From Magnetospirillum molischianum DSM 120 (GTDB taxonomy: Bacteria; Pseudomonadota; Alphaproteobacteria; Rhodospirillales; Magnetospirillaceae): a stretch of DNA of 64,000 nt. Below the pieces are notes generated by a model, which was not told where the DNA came from, searched no databases, and saw only the letters and a program-made list of their open reading frames with translations. A program made the translations under genes and the position numbers. Positions 16,859 through 25,064 of the stretch are shown here, piece after piece. Each line of letters begins with the position of its first letter. The first letter of the stretch is position 1. Location of the stretch: NCBI RefSeq assembly GCF_000294655.1, contig NZ_CAHP01000020.1:152751-216750 (forward strand), given 5' to 3'.

Positions 16859-16888
16859 TTGACACATTTTGAGAATGCGGAGCAGAAT
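16859..16888 (+). promoter_or_regulatory. Candidate promoter of feoAB
   Basis: TTGACA at 16859, an 18-base spacer and CAGAAT at 16883, predicting a start near 16895 ahead of the feoA ATG at 16919. I see no convincing Fur box here. Confidence 0.5.
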
Positions 16889-16918
16889 CCTTCGCTTGGG
16901 GTGGAGCAGGGAACGATC

Positions 16919-17212
16919 ATGCAAGTGGAACCGGGGCAGGCGATTGCGGCGGGGGTGTCCCTGGGCGCGCTCCGCAAAGGAGCGCAGGCCGAGATTATTG
17001 CGCTGGACGAATCCGCGGCTCTCTCTACCCTGAAAACGGGCGAGTTAGAACGTCGTCTGATCGAGATGGGACTAGTAGAAGGCGCCCGGATCGAGATCCT
17101 TCACGAAGGCTTTCCCCGTCGCGATCCGATCGCGGTTCTGGTCGGCGACAGCACAATCGCGTTGCGCCGGGTCGAGGCCAGCGCGGTAATGGTCCGGCGG
17201 CTGAAGGACTAG
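16919..17212 (+). CDS. feoA: Ferrous iron transport protein A (FeoA domain)
   Basis: 97 residues from the ATG at 16919, chosen for AGGGA 8 bases upstream and for the promoter that would exclude the earlier ATG at 16835. The SH3-like FeoA domain shows TGELERRLIEMGLVEGARIEILHEG, then DPIAVLVGDSTIALRRVEASAVMV. FeoA is a cytoplasmic partner needed for FeoB-mediated Fe(II) uptake. The gene lies 4 bases before feoB. Confidence 0.93.
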   Translation: MQVEPGQAIAAGVSLGALRKGAQAEIIALDESAALSTLKTGELERRLIEMGLVEGARIEILHEGFPRRDPIAVLVGDSTIALRRVEASAVMVRRLKD

Positions 17213-17216
17213 GGGC

Positions 17217-19133
17217 ATGCCCAAGGACGACAGCGTTTCCGCCCGCAGCGACGGGCCGCCCCGTATTGCCCTGGTCGGAAATCCCAATTGTGGCAAGACC
17301 GCTCTGTTCAACGCGCTAACCGGAGCGCGGCAGAAGGTCGCCAACTATGCCGGGGTCACGGTCGAGCGTAAGGAGGGGATGTTCGTCAGCCCCGCCGGAA
17401 CCCGCGTCAAGGTCATCGATCTGCCCGGTACGTATAGCTTGCGCGCCCGCTCGCCCGACGAAGAGGTCACGCGCGACGTCGTGTTGGGGCGTCGCGCCGA
17501 CGAAGCGGTGCCCGAGGCGATTGTCTGTGTCGTTGACGCGACTCGGCTGCGGCTCAATCTGCGGCTGGTGCTGGAGATGAAGAAGTTGGGCCGCCCGGTG
17601 ATCCTGGCCCTCAACATGATGGATGAGGCCGAGAGCCAGGGCATTGCCGTCGATGCCGCCGAACTATCGGCGGCGTTGGGGATCCCGGTGGTGCCAACGG
17701 TGGCGATTCGCAAGGACGGTATTCAGCCCTTGCTCGATCAAATCGACCGCACGATTCAGGTCGCCAACAGCGAGGGGATGACTCCGACAAGCGCGCCTTG
17801 CGGCTGGACAGAACCCAGTGCACGCGATTTGCGCGACTATCATGCCCAAGTCGAAGCGATTATGGCCCAGGCGATTGGGCGGCCGTCGCGTCCCCACCTC
17901 GCCACCCGCCGTATCGACCGGGTTCTGCTCCAGCCCGCCACGGGGCTGTTTATCCTGCTGGCGCTGCTGTTCCTGATGTTTCAGGCGGTGTTCTCGTGGG
18001 CGCGTCTGCCGATGGAGCTGATTGACGGCGGTCTGTCGACGGTCAAGGGTCTGATCGATGCCGGTATGGCCGACGGCCCGCTGAAAAGCTTGATCACCGA
18101 TGGTATTATCGGCGGCGTCGGCAGCGTGGTGATTTTCCTTCCCCAAATTCTGGTGCTGTTCCTGTTCATCCAGATTCTGGAGGATTCAGGCTACATGGCC
18201 CGCGCGGCCTTTCTGCTCGACAAAATGATGGGCGGCGTCGGCCTGCATGGCCGCGCCTTCATCCCGTTATTGTCCAGCTTTGCCTGTGCCGTGCCGGGGA
18301 TCATGGCGGCGCGGACGATTGAAAATCGCACCGACCGTATCGCCACCATCATGATCGCGCCGCTGATGACCTGTTCGGCCCGGCTGCCGGTCTATACCCT
18401 GATCATCGCCGCGTTCGTGCCGCAACGACAGGTGCTGAACGGCTGGGTCGGTCTGCCTGGACTGGTGCTGTTCGCTCTTTATGCCGCCGGGATTTTGTCC
18501 GGGCTGCTGATTGCCTTCGTGTTGAAGCGGACCTTGCTGTCCGGCGCGCGCGAGCCGTTGCTGATGGAGCTTCCCGCCTATCGCCTGCCGCGTCCGCATA
18601 ACGTCCTGCTTGGCCTTTACGAGCGGGCGCGGGCGTTTCTGGTCCGCGCCGGAACGACGATCTTCGCGCTGATGGTTGTGATCTGGGCCTTGGCCAGTTT
18701 TCCCGCTGCGCCGGAGGGGGCAACCCTGCCCGCGATCGATTATTCGATTGCCGGAATGATTGGCCATTTCCTCGAACCGCTGCTGGCTCCGATTGGCTTC
18801 AATTGGGAGATCGCGGTGGCTCTGGTGCCTGGAATGGCGGCGCGCGAGGTGGCGGTCGGCGTGTTGGGAACGGTCTATGCCCTGAGCGATAGCGGCGATT
18901 CGATGCGCAATTCCCTGGCCGGGCTGCTCGCCCATTCCTGGAGTTTGCCCACCGCCTTGTCCTTCCTGACCTGGTATGTCTTCGCCCCGCAATGTATCGC
19001 CACGTTGAGCGTGGTGCGGCGCGAACTGAATTCCTACTGGTGGCCGATGGCGATGTTCTTTGGTCTGACCACGCTGGCTTATGGGGCGTCGTTCGTCACG
19101 TTCCGGGTGGCTTCGTCGCTGATCGGGAGCTGA
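17217..19133 (+). CDS. feoB: Ferrous iron transporter FeoB
   Basis: 638 residues. N-terminal G domain with G1 GNPNCGKTALFN, G3 DLPGTYSL and G4 NMMDE, then a helical GDI-like spacer, then a membrane part from about residue 235 with about eight helices, including the paired Gate motifs (CAVPGIMAARTIENRTDR and a second copy of the pattern around PGMAAREVAVGVLGT) and the conserved Cys in MTCSARLPVY. It moves Fe(II) into the cytoplasm under microaerobic conditions. The length is on the short side because the C-terminal cytoplasmic tail is minimal; no FeoC follows. Confidence 0.96.
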   Translation: MPKDDSVSARSDGPPRIALVGNPNCGKTALFNALTGARQKVANYAGVTVERKEGMFVSPAGTRVKVIDLPGTYSLRARSPDEEVTRDVVLGRRADEAVPEAIVCVVDATRLRLNLRLVLEMKKLGRPVILALNMMDEAESQGIAVDAAELSAALGIPVVPTVAIRKDGIQPLLDQIDRTIQVANSEGMTPTSAPCGWTEPSARDLRDYHAQVEAIMAQAIGRPSRPHLATRRIDRVLLQPATGLFILLALLFLMFQAVFSWARLPMELIDGGLSTVKGLIDAGMADGPLKSLITDGIIGGVGSVVIFLPQILVLFLFIQILEDSGYMARAAFLLDKMMGGVGLHGRAFIPLLSSFACAVPGIMAARTIENRTDRIATIMIAPLMTCSARLPVYTLIIAAFVPQRQVLNGWVGLPGLVLFALYAAGILSGLLIAFVLKRTLLSGAREPLLMELPAYRLPRPHNVLLGLYERARAFLVRAGTTIFALMVVIWALASFPAAPEGATLPAIDYSIAGMIGHFLEPLLAPIGFNWEIAVALVPGMAAREVAVGVLGTVYALSDSGDSMRNSLAGLLAHSWSLPTALSFLTWYVFAPQCIATLSVVRRELNSYWWPMAMFFGLTTLAYGASFVTFRVASSLIGS

Positions 19134-19137
19134 CCCG

Positions 19138-19314
19138 ATGGTGCAAACGATCCTGGTCGTCGTTTTGGTCGCCGCCGCCGCCGGTTGGATCGGCTGGCGG
19201 ATGTGGCGCTGGGCCTCTGCATTGCTGGGACGCAAGCGTTCCGGCGGCTGTCCGGGCTGCGGTGGGTGTGGCGGCGGTTCCGCTGAACCTGGGAAGGTCC
19301 ATCCACCCCGCTGA
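19138..19314 (+). CDS. FeoB-associated Cys-rich membrane protein
   Basis: A 58-residue frame beginning 4 bases after the feoB stop. One N-terminal helix (TILVVVLVAAAAGWIGW), a basic stretch, then a Gly/Cys cluster CPGCGGCGGG. This matches the FeoB-associated Cys-rich membrane protein family, which takes the place of FeoC in many Feo operons. The cysteines could bind iron or a cluster. GC content and spacing fit the operon. Confidence 0.82.
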   Translation: MVQTILVVVLVAAAAGWIGWRMWRWASALLGRKRSGGCPGCGGCGGGSAEPGKVHPPR

Positions 19315-19348
19315 ACATTTTTTCCGACGCCGTGTCGAGCGGTCTCGA

Positions 19349-20398
19349 CTATCCCTGGGGCCGGGAGTGGCGGCGGCCGCTTGGATCGGTGACGGTGAGG
19401 CTGTCCTCGTCCCAGTAATCCGGCCCGACCGGCACCTTGCCGAAGCCGCCGGGGATGTCCAGCACATAGGTCGGCAGGGCGATTCCGCTGAGGCGGCCGC
19501 GCAGAGTCCGCATCAGGGCGCGGCCCTCGGCCAGACTGGGGCGGAAATGGCCGGTGCCGGGGGCAAGGTCGGGATGGTGCAGGTAATAAGGCCGCACCCG
19601 TTGCCGCACCAGTGCGCGGAACAGCGCTTCCAGCGTCGCGGCCGAATCGTTCACCCCCTTCAGCAGAACCGTCTGAGCCAGCAGCGGTAGCCCGGTGTCA
19701 GTCAGACGGGCCAGGGCTTGAGCGGTCGCGGGGGCAAGTTCGCGGGCGTGGTTGATCTGAACCGCCAGCCACACCGAGAACCCTGCTTGAGGCGGTGGGC
19801 ACAAGGCCGCGACCATCGCCGCGTCGATCCGATCGGGCGCCACCACCGGCAGGCGGGTGTGAAAGCGTACCACGTCGAGGTGGGCAATCCCGGCCAGCGC
19901 AGCCAGCAACAGGCCGATCCGGCGCGGCCCCAGCATCAGCGGGTCTCCGCCTGTGATCACCACTTCGCGCACCTCGGGCCGTGCGGCGATATAGGCCAGC
20001 GCGGCGTCGATCTCGGCTGGACTCATCGCGGCGGCGGTGTCGCCGACTCGGGTGCGGCGGAAGCAGAACCGGCAATGGGCGGCGCAGGTCAGGAGCGGGG
20101 TCAGTAGAACCCGGTCGGGGTAGCGGTGGACGATCCCCGCCTGCGGGCTGTAGGTTTGGTCTCCAATCGGATCGGCGCGATCCTCGGGGCGAATTTCCAT
20201 CTCTTCCGCCTGGGGGACGAACTGACGGGCAATCGGATCGGCGGGGTCGGCGGGATCGATCAGCGCGGCCAGCTGACGCGGCAGCAGCAGCGGAAACGCG
20301 GTTGCCGCCTGTTCGACCGCAGCCAGAGCGGCGGCGTCGATCAGACCGGCTTCGACCAGTTCGGCCGGACGGCGGTAGGGGAGATGGGACTGGGACAT
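19349..20398 (-). CDS. epmB: EF-P beta-lysylation protein EpmB (lysine 2,3-aminomutase family)
   Basis: 349 residues from the ATG at 20398. Radical SAM/PLP enzyme converting (S)-lysine to beta-lysine for elongation factor P. The cluster motif is CAAHCRFCFRRTRVG (C-x3-C-x2-C), followed by EVVITGGDPLML, VRFHTRLPVV and QTVLLKGVND; the PLP lysine is expected in the C-terminal part near GGFGKVPVGPDYW. It is the size of EpmB rather than the longer catabolic KamA (about 415). The neighbour epmA confirms the role. Confidence 0.92.
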   Translation of the reverse strand: MSQSHLPYRRPAELVEAGLIDAAALAAVEQAATAFPLLLPRQLAALIDPADPADPIARQFVPQAEEMEIRPEDRADPIGDQTYSPQAGIVHRYPDRVLLTPLLTCAAHCRFCFRRTRVGDTAAAMSPAEIDAALAYIAARPEVREVVITGGDPLMLGPRRIGLLLAALAGIAHLDVVRFHTRLPVVAPDRIDAAMVAALCPPPQAGFSVWLAVQINHARELAPATAQALARLTDTGLPLLAQTVLLKGVNDSAATLEALFRALVRQRVRPYYLHHPDLAPGTGHFRPSLAEGRALMRTLRGRLSGIALPTYVLDIPGGFGKVPVGPDYWDEDSLTVTDPSGRRHSRPQG

Positions 20399-20419
20399 CG
20401 GGACGGGATAGGGGAAAAG

Positions 20420-21478
20420 ATGAGCGCAGGCAAGGTCGGGGTGGAAGAACAATGGTGGCGGCCCGAGCGCTTCGCCTTGCGCCGCGAGCGGCTGGAGGCC
20501 CGCGCCAAGATTGTCGAGGCGGTTAGAGCGTTTTTCGCCGTGCGCTGTTTTACCGAGGTCGAGACGCCCTGTCTTCAGGTTTCGCCGGGGATGGAACCGC
20601 ATCTGAAATGGTTCTCCACCGCTTTGACCGATCCCTATGGCGGCCCGGATCGGACGATGGGCCTGCATACCAGTCCCGAATTCGCGATGAAGAAGCTTTT
20701 GGTGGCGGGGATGCCAAAGATCTACCAAATGGCGCGGGTGTTCCGCAATGCCGAGCGGTCGGACACCCACCATCCCGAATTCACCATGTTGGAGTGGTAC
20801 CGAACCGGCGCACCGTTGGACGCGCTGATGGACGATACCGAAGCGCTGGTTGCCGCCAGCGCCGAAGCCATCGGAGTTACCAGGCTGTCGCGTCTGGATC
20901 GTGTCTGCGATCCGTTCCAGCCCTGGCGTCGGTTGTCAGTGGCTCAGGCGTTTCGCGATTATGCCGGGATCGACCTTCTGGCCACCGCGCCCGACCCATT
21001 GGTGCCTCAGCGTGACCTGATTGCCGCCGAAGCGGCCCGGATCGGGATTTCCTTCAGTGCTTCGGATCGATGGGACGATATCGTCTTTCGGATCATGATG
21101 GACCGGATCGAACCGCATCTTGGCTTTGACGCTCCGGTGTTTCTCCATTCCTGGCCGCTGTCGATGGCGGCGCTGGCCCGGCCCTCCGTTGCCGACAACC
21201 GCGTTGCCGAGCGGTTCGAGGTCTATGTCCTGGGGGTCGAGTTGGCCAATGCGTTCGGCGAGTTGACCGATGCCGCCGAGCAGCGCCGCCGTTTTGCCGA
21301 GGATCAGGCGCTGGCCCGGTCGCTGTACGGGGCCGCGCCCCCCGCCGACGAGGATTTCCTGGCGGCACTGGAATACGGCATGCCCGATTCGGCCGGGATC
21401 GCGCTTGGCTTCGATCGGTTGGTGATGCTGTTGACCGGAGCGACACGGATTGACGACGTGCTGTGGGCACCCGTCTGA
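20420..21478 (+). CDS. epmA: EF-P lysine--lysine ligase EpmA (GenX/PoxA)
   Basis: 352 residues from the ATG at 20420 (GGGGAAA upstream). Class II aminoacyl-tRNA synthetase core without an anticodon-binding domain, hence EpmA not LysS. Motif 2 region MARVFRNAERSDTHHPEFTMLEWY and motif 3 GIALGFDRLVMLLTGA are clear; VETPCLQVSPGMEPHLKWF is the EpmA substrate side. It attaches beta-lysine to a conserved lysine of EF-P. Only 21 bases separate its start from that of the divergent epmB. The efp gene itself is not in the window. Confidence 0.94.
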   Translation: MSAGKVGVEEQWWRPERFALRRERLEARAKIVEAVRAFFAVRCFTEVETPCLQVSPGMEPHLKWFSTALTDPYGGPDRTMGLHTSPEFAMKKLLVAGMPKIYQMARVFRNAERSDTHHPEFTMLEWYRTGAPLDALMDDTEALVAASAEAIGVTRLSRLDRVCDPFQPWRRLSVAQAFRDYAGIDLLATAPDPLVPQRDLIAAEAARIGISFSASDRWDDIVFRIMMDRIEPHLGFDAPVFLHSWPLSMAALARPSVADNRVAERFEVYVLGVELANAFGELTDAAEQRRRFAEDQALARSLYGAAPPADEDFLAALEYGMPDSAGIALGFDRLVMLLTGATRIDDVLWAPV

Positions 21479-21562
21479 GCGGCATCTATATCTTTTCTTG
21501 ACAGGGGAGAGGCTTTCCCTTTCCTTCGCGGTCCTAAGGAATCCGAGGGGAGTTAGCAGATT

Positions 21563-22504
21563 ATGACCCGTGCGTTCGTCTTTCCCGGCCAAGGCTCGCA
21601 GGCAGTCGGCATGGGCCGTGAGCTGGCCGAAGCCTTTCCGGTCGCCCGTCAGGTGTTCGAGGAAGTTGACGACGCTCTGTCGCAGAAGCTGTCGGTTCTC
21701 ATGGCCGAAGGGCCGGAAGCCGATCTGACTCTGACCGAAAATGCCCAGCCCGCACTGATGGCGGTGTCGCTGGCGGTGGTGCGCGTGTTGGAAACCGAAG
21801 GTGGGCTGGACCTTGCTCAGGCCGCGTCGTTCGTCGCCGGTCATTCGCTGGGTGAGTATTCGGCGCTGGCTGCCGCCGGAACCTTTTCGATCGCCGATAC
21901 GGCTCGCCTGCTGAAGATTCGCGGGCAGGCGATGCAAAAGGCGGTGCCGGTTGGTGTCGGCGCGATGGCCGCCTTGCTGGGTGCCGAGTTGGAACTGGCG
22001 CACGAGATCGCCGCCGCCGCCGCCGAAGGAGAGGTGTGCGAGGCCGCCAACGATAACGGTGGTGCGCAGGTCGTGGTGTCGGGCCACAAGGCCGCGGTCG
22101 AGCGGGCGATGAAGATCGCCGGTGAGAGAGGGGTCAAGCGGGCGGTTCTGCTGCCGGTGTCTGCTCCGTTCCACTGTTCGCTGATGCAGCCCGCCGCCGA
22201 TGCGATGGCCGAGGCCCTGGCGAATGTGGCGATGGCCGCGCCGCGCGTGCCGCTGGTCGCCAACGTCACCGCCGGACGGGTCACCGCGCCGGATGAAATC
22301 CGCGATTTGCTGGTCCGTCAGGTTACCGGCACCGTGCGCTGGCGCGAAAGCGTTCTGTTCATGAAGGCCCAAGGGGTGACCACGCTGGTCGAGCTTGGTT
22401 CGGGCAAGGTGCTGGGCGGGCTGGCCCGGCGTATCGACAAGGAACTGACCGGCAGTTCGGTGGGCACCCCCGCCGACGTCGAGACGTTCCTGAAGTCTCT
22501 GTAA
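21563..22504 (+). CDS. fabD: Malonyl-CoA:ACP transacylase
   Basis: 313 residues. Loads malonate onto ACP. N-terminal FVFPGQGSQAVGMG, nucleophile elbow VAGHSLGEYSALAAAG (Ser), the conserved arginine in KIRGQAMQKAVPVG, the histidine in VSAPFHCSLM, and GSGKVLGGL near the end. First gene of the fab cluster; a TTGACA at 21498 lies upstream but without a fitting -10. Confidence 0.97.
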   Translation: MTRAFVFPGQGSQAVGMGRELAEAFPVARQVFEEVDDALSQKLSVLMAEGPEADLTLTENAQPALMAVSLAVVRVLETEGGLDLAQAASFVAGHSLGEYSALAAAGTFSIADTARLLKIRGQAMQKAVPVGVGAMAALLGAELELAHEIAAAAAEGEVCEAANDNGGAQVVVSGHKAAVERAMKIAGERGVKRAVLLPVSAPFHCSLMQPAADAMAEALANVAMAAPRVPLVANVTAGRVTAPDEIRDLLVRQVTGTVRWRESVLFMKAQGVTTLVELGSGKVLGGLARRIDKELTGSSVGTPADVETFLKSL

Positions 22505-22529
22505 ACCGATCGGAAAAGGGGGGAGTCCG

Positions 22530-23267
22530 ATGTTCGATCTTTCCGGAAAGACGGCGCTGGTGACCGGTGCCTCGGGCGGTATCGGCGGTGCCATCGCCCG
22601 CGCTCTGCATGCTCAGGGCGCGGTGGTCGGCTTGCATGGCACCCGGCGCGAGGCGCTGGATACGCTGGCGGCTGAACTGGGCGAGCGGGTTCATGTCCTG
22701 CCTGCCAATCTGTCCGACCCGGCGGCGGTTGAGCAACTGGCCAAGGATGCCGAGGCCGCGCTCGGGTCGCTCGATATTCTGGTCAATAATGCCGGCCTGA
22801 CCCGCGACGGTCTGGTGCTGCGAATGAAGGACGAGGATTGGCAGACGGTGCTGGACGTCAACCTCACCGCCGCTTTCCGCCTGTGTCGCGCCGCGCTCAA
22901 GGGGCAGATGAAGCGTCGTTTCGGCCGCATCGTCAACATCACCTCGATCGTCGGTGTTACCGGCAATCCGGGACAGGTCAATTACGCAGCCTCGAAGGCG
23001 GGTCTGATCGGCCTTAGCAAGTCGCTGGCTCAGGAAGTCGCCAGCCGGGGTATTACCGTCAATTGCGTCGCGCCCGGCTTTATCACTTCGGCAATGACTG
23101 ACGTGCTGAACGACGATCAGAAGGGTAAGCTGCTGAGCGGCATTCCCGTCGGCCGGATGGGCAGCGTCGAGGAAATCGCCGCCGCCGTGGTCTATCTCGC
23201 CTCGGCAGAAGCCGCCTACGTTACCGGCCAGACCCTCCATGTCAATGGCGGCATGGCAATGATCTGA
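22530..23267 (+). CDS. fabG: 3-oxoacyl-[ACP] reductase
   Basis: 245 residues. Short-chain dehydrogenase with NADPH motif TGASGGIGGAIA, NNAG, the catalytic Ser-Tyr-Lys (NITSIVGVTGNPGQVNYAASKAG) and the C-terminal TGQTLHVNGGMAMI typical of FabG. Reduces 3-oxoacyl-ACP in each elongation round. GGGGGAG lies just upstream of the ATG, 25 bases after fabD. Confidence 0.97.
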   Translation: MFDLSGKTALVTGASGGIGGAIARALHAQGAVVGLHGTRREALDTLAAELGERVHVLPANLSDPAAVEQLAKDAEAALGSLDILVNNAGLTRDGLVLRMKDEDWQTVLDVNLTAAFRLCRAALKGQMKRRFGRIVNITSIVGVTGNPGQVNYAASKAGLIGLSKSLAQEVASRGITVNCVAPGFITSAMTDVLNDDQKGKLLSGIPVGRMGSVEEIAAAVVYLASAEAAYVTGQTLHVNGGMAMI

Positions 23268-23350
23268 GGTTGGTGCGATAGGGATCTGCCCGAGGCTGGT
23301 CAAGGGGGGAAAAGTGTGCTAGGAACGGGCACTTTTCGCCTGACAGGGGG

Positions 23351-23369
23351 ATGCGCCGTCTCGGCGCAT
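23351..23369 (+). other. Hairpin in the fabG-acpP gap
   Basis: Stem ATGCGCCG/CGGCGCAT with loop TCT, followed at a short distance by GTTTTTC. It may be a weak terminator or attenuator that sets the high acpP level apart from fabDG, or simply leader structure. No clear acpP promoter was identified in this 143-base gap. Confidence 0.45.
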
Positions 23370-23410
23370 AAGCCAGTTTTTCAACGGACAAGACTTTTGA
23401 GGGATCACAC

Positions 23411-23644
23411 ATGAGTGACGTGGCCGAACGGGTTAAGAAGATTGTCGTCGAGCATCTGGGCGTCGAAGAGTCCAAGGTGACCGAGAACGCCAGCTTCATC
23501 GACGACCTGGGCGCCGACAGCCTCGACACCGTCGAGCTGGTGATGGCTTTCGAGGAGGAATTCTCCGTCGAGATTCCGGACGATGCGGCTGAGAAGATTT
23601 TGACGGTGAAGGACGCGATCGACTTCATCAGCAAGAATTCCTGA
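23411..23644 (+). CDS. acpP: Acyl carrier protein
   Basis: 77 residues, strongly acidic. Phosphopantetheine site [18 protein letters not shown] (Ser at about 37). N-terminal [17 protein letters not shown] is standard for AcpP. GAGGG lies upstream of the ATG. Carries all acyl intermediates of fatty acid synthesis and, through BioC and BioH, of pimelate. Confidence 0.98.
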   Translation: MSDVAERVKKIVVEHLGVEESKVTENASFIDDLGADSLDTVELVMAFEEEFSVEIPDDAAEKILTVKDAIDFISKNS

Positions 23645-23726
23645 TCCGGACTCCGGGCGCCGGCCGCCGCTCTTTCGGGGGCGGCGCCCTTATCCTTTTC
23701 CCGTGACTTCCGAAAGCCAGGGTTTC

Positions 23727-24986
23727 ATGAGACGTGTCGTCGTCACCGGCCTCGGCCTCGTCACTCCGCTGGGCAGCGGAGTGAAGACCAACTGGGAACG
23801 GCTTCTCGCCGCCCAGTCCGGTATCCGCCGTGTCGAGAGCTTTGATGTCTCCGATCTGCCCGCTCAGATCGCCGGGGTCGTGCCGAGAGGCACCAATCCA
23901 GGCGAACTCGATCTCGATTCCGTGGCTTCGGCCAGGGATCGTCGGCGCATGGACGATTTCATCGTCTATGGCCTCGCCGCCGCGACCGAGGCGGTTCTCG
24001 ATTCGGGCTGGTTGCCCGAGGACGATGAATCGCGCGAACGCACCGGTGTGATGATCGGTTCCGGTATTGGCGGTTTGCCCAATATCGCCGACGGCGCTCT
24101 GACGCTTGAAAAATCCGGTCCGCGCCGGATCAGTCCGTTCTTCATCCCCGCCGCCCTGATCAATCTGGTCTCGGGCCATGTCTCGATCCGCTACGGCTTC
24201 AAAGGCCCCAATCATGCGGTTGTGACGGCCTGCGCCACCGGGGCGCACGCTATCGGCGATGCTGCCCGGCTGATTATGTTCGACGACGCCGACGTGATGG
24301 TTGCCGGTGGTGCCGAAGCTGCGGTCCATCGCCTTGGTCTCGCCGGTTTCGCTGCTGCCCGTGCTCTTTCGACCGGGTTCAACGACCGTCCGACCGAAGC
24401 GTCGCGGCCGTGGGACAAGGAACGTGACGGGTTCGTGATGGGCGAAGGTGCTGGCATCGTCGTCCTGGAAGAACTGGAGCATGCCAAGAAGCGCGGCGCC
24501 AAGATCTATGGCGAAGTGATTGGCTATGGCATGTCCGGCGATGCTCATCACATCACCGCTCCGGCTGATGACGGTAATGGTGGCTATCGCGCCATGGTTG
24601 CCGCGTTGAAGCGGGCTCAGGTGACGATTGATGACATCGATTACATCAACGCTCACGGCACCTCGACTCCGCTGGGCGATGAAATCGAATTGTCGGCGAT
24701 TAAGCGTCTGTTCCGCGAGCATGCCTATAAGCTCAGCATGTCCTCGACCAAGTCTGCGGTCGGGCATCTGCTCGGTGCTGCCGGTGCGGTCGAAGCGATC
24801 TTCTCGCTGCTGGCTATCCGCGATCAGATCGTACCGCCGACCCTCAATCTGCATAACCCGTCCGAAGGCTGCGACATCGATTTGGTGCCGTTGAAAGCTA
24901 AGGAGCGCAAGGTTGATATCGTCTTGTCGAATTCATTCGGCTTTGGCGGTACAAACGCTTCGCTGGTGTTCCGTAAGGGACCGTGA
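23727..24986 (+). CDS. fabF: 3-oxoacyl-[ACP] synthase II
   Basis: 419 residues from the ATG at 23727 (AGGG 6 bases upstream); a GTG at 23703 would add 8 residues without a ribosome site. Condensing enzyme with catalytic Cys in VVTACATGAHAIGDA, His in NAHGTSTPLGD and His in STKSAVGHLLGAAGAVE. Opening MRRVVVTGLGLVTPLGSG is diagnostic. Elongates to C18:1 and longer chains; with FabD and ACP supplies the general cycle. Confidence 0.97.
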   Translation: MRRVVVTGLGLVTPLGSGVKTNWERLLAAQSGIRRVESFDVSDLPAQIAGVVPRGTNPGELDLDSVASARDRRRMDDFIVYGLAAATEAVLDSGWLPEDDESRERTGVMIGSGIGGLPNIADGALTLEKSGPRRISPFFIPAALINLVSGHVSIRYGFKGPNHAVVTACATGAHAIGDAARLIMFDDADVMVAGGAEAAVHRLGLAGFAAARALSTGFNDRPTEASRPWDKERDGFVMGEGAGIVVLEELEHAKKRGAKIYGEVIGYGMSGDAHHITAPADDGNGGYRAMVAALKRAQVTIDDIDYINAHGTSTPLGDEIELSAIKRLFREHAYKLSMSSTKSAVGHLLGAAGAVEAIFSLLAIRDQIVPPTLNLHNPSEGCDIDLVPLKAKERKVDIVLSNSFGFGGTNASLVFRKGP

Positions 24987-25019
24987 CGCGGTTCGGGTCT
25001 GCGTATTGATACTAAACAA

Positions 25020-25042
25020 GGCCCCCGCATATTGCGGGGGCC
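25020..25042 (+). terminator. Terminator between fabF and mltG
   Basis: Perfect 10-bp stem GGCCCCCGCA/TGCGGGGGCC with loop TAT, followed by TTCGTTGCTTTC. It separates the fab genes from mltG, which begins only 22 bases later; the T-run is imperfect, so partial read-through is likely. Confidence 0.8.
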
Positions 25043-25064
25043 TTCGTTGCTTTCAGGGGGTCGC

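Noticed and set aside
16835-16918. Longer feoA start at ATG 16835
   Set aside because: It lies before the predicted transcription start, lacks conserved residues, and the ATG at 16919 has its own ribosome site.
21498-21526. fabD promoter from TTGACA
   Set aside because: The hexamer is perfect but no acceptable -10 lies 16 to 18 bases downstream.
20936-22594. 552-codon minus-strand frame opposite epmA and fabD
   Set aside because: It is low-complexity (His, Gln, Arg rich), typical of the reverse of GC-rich genes, while both plus-strand genes are certain.
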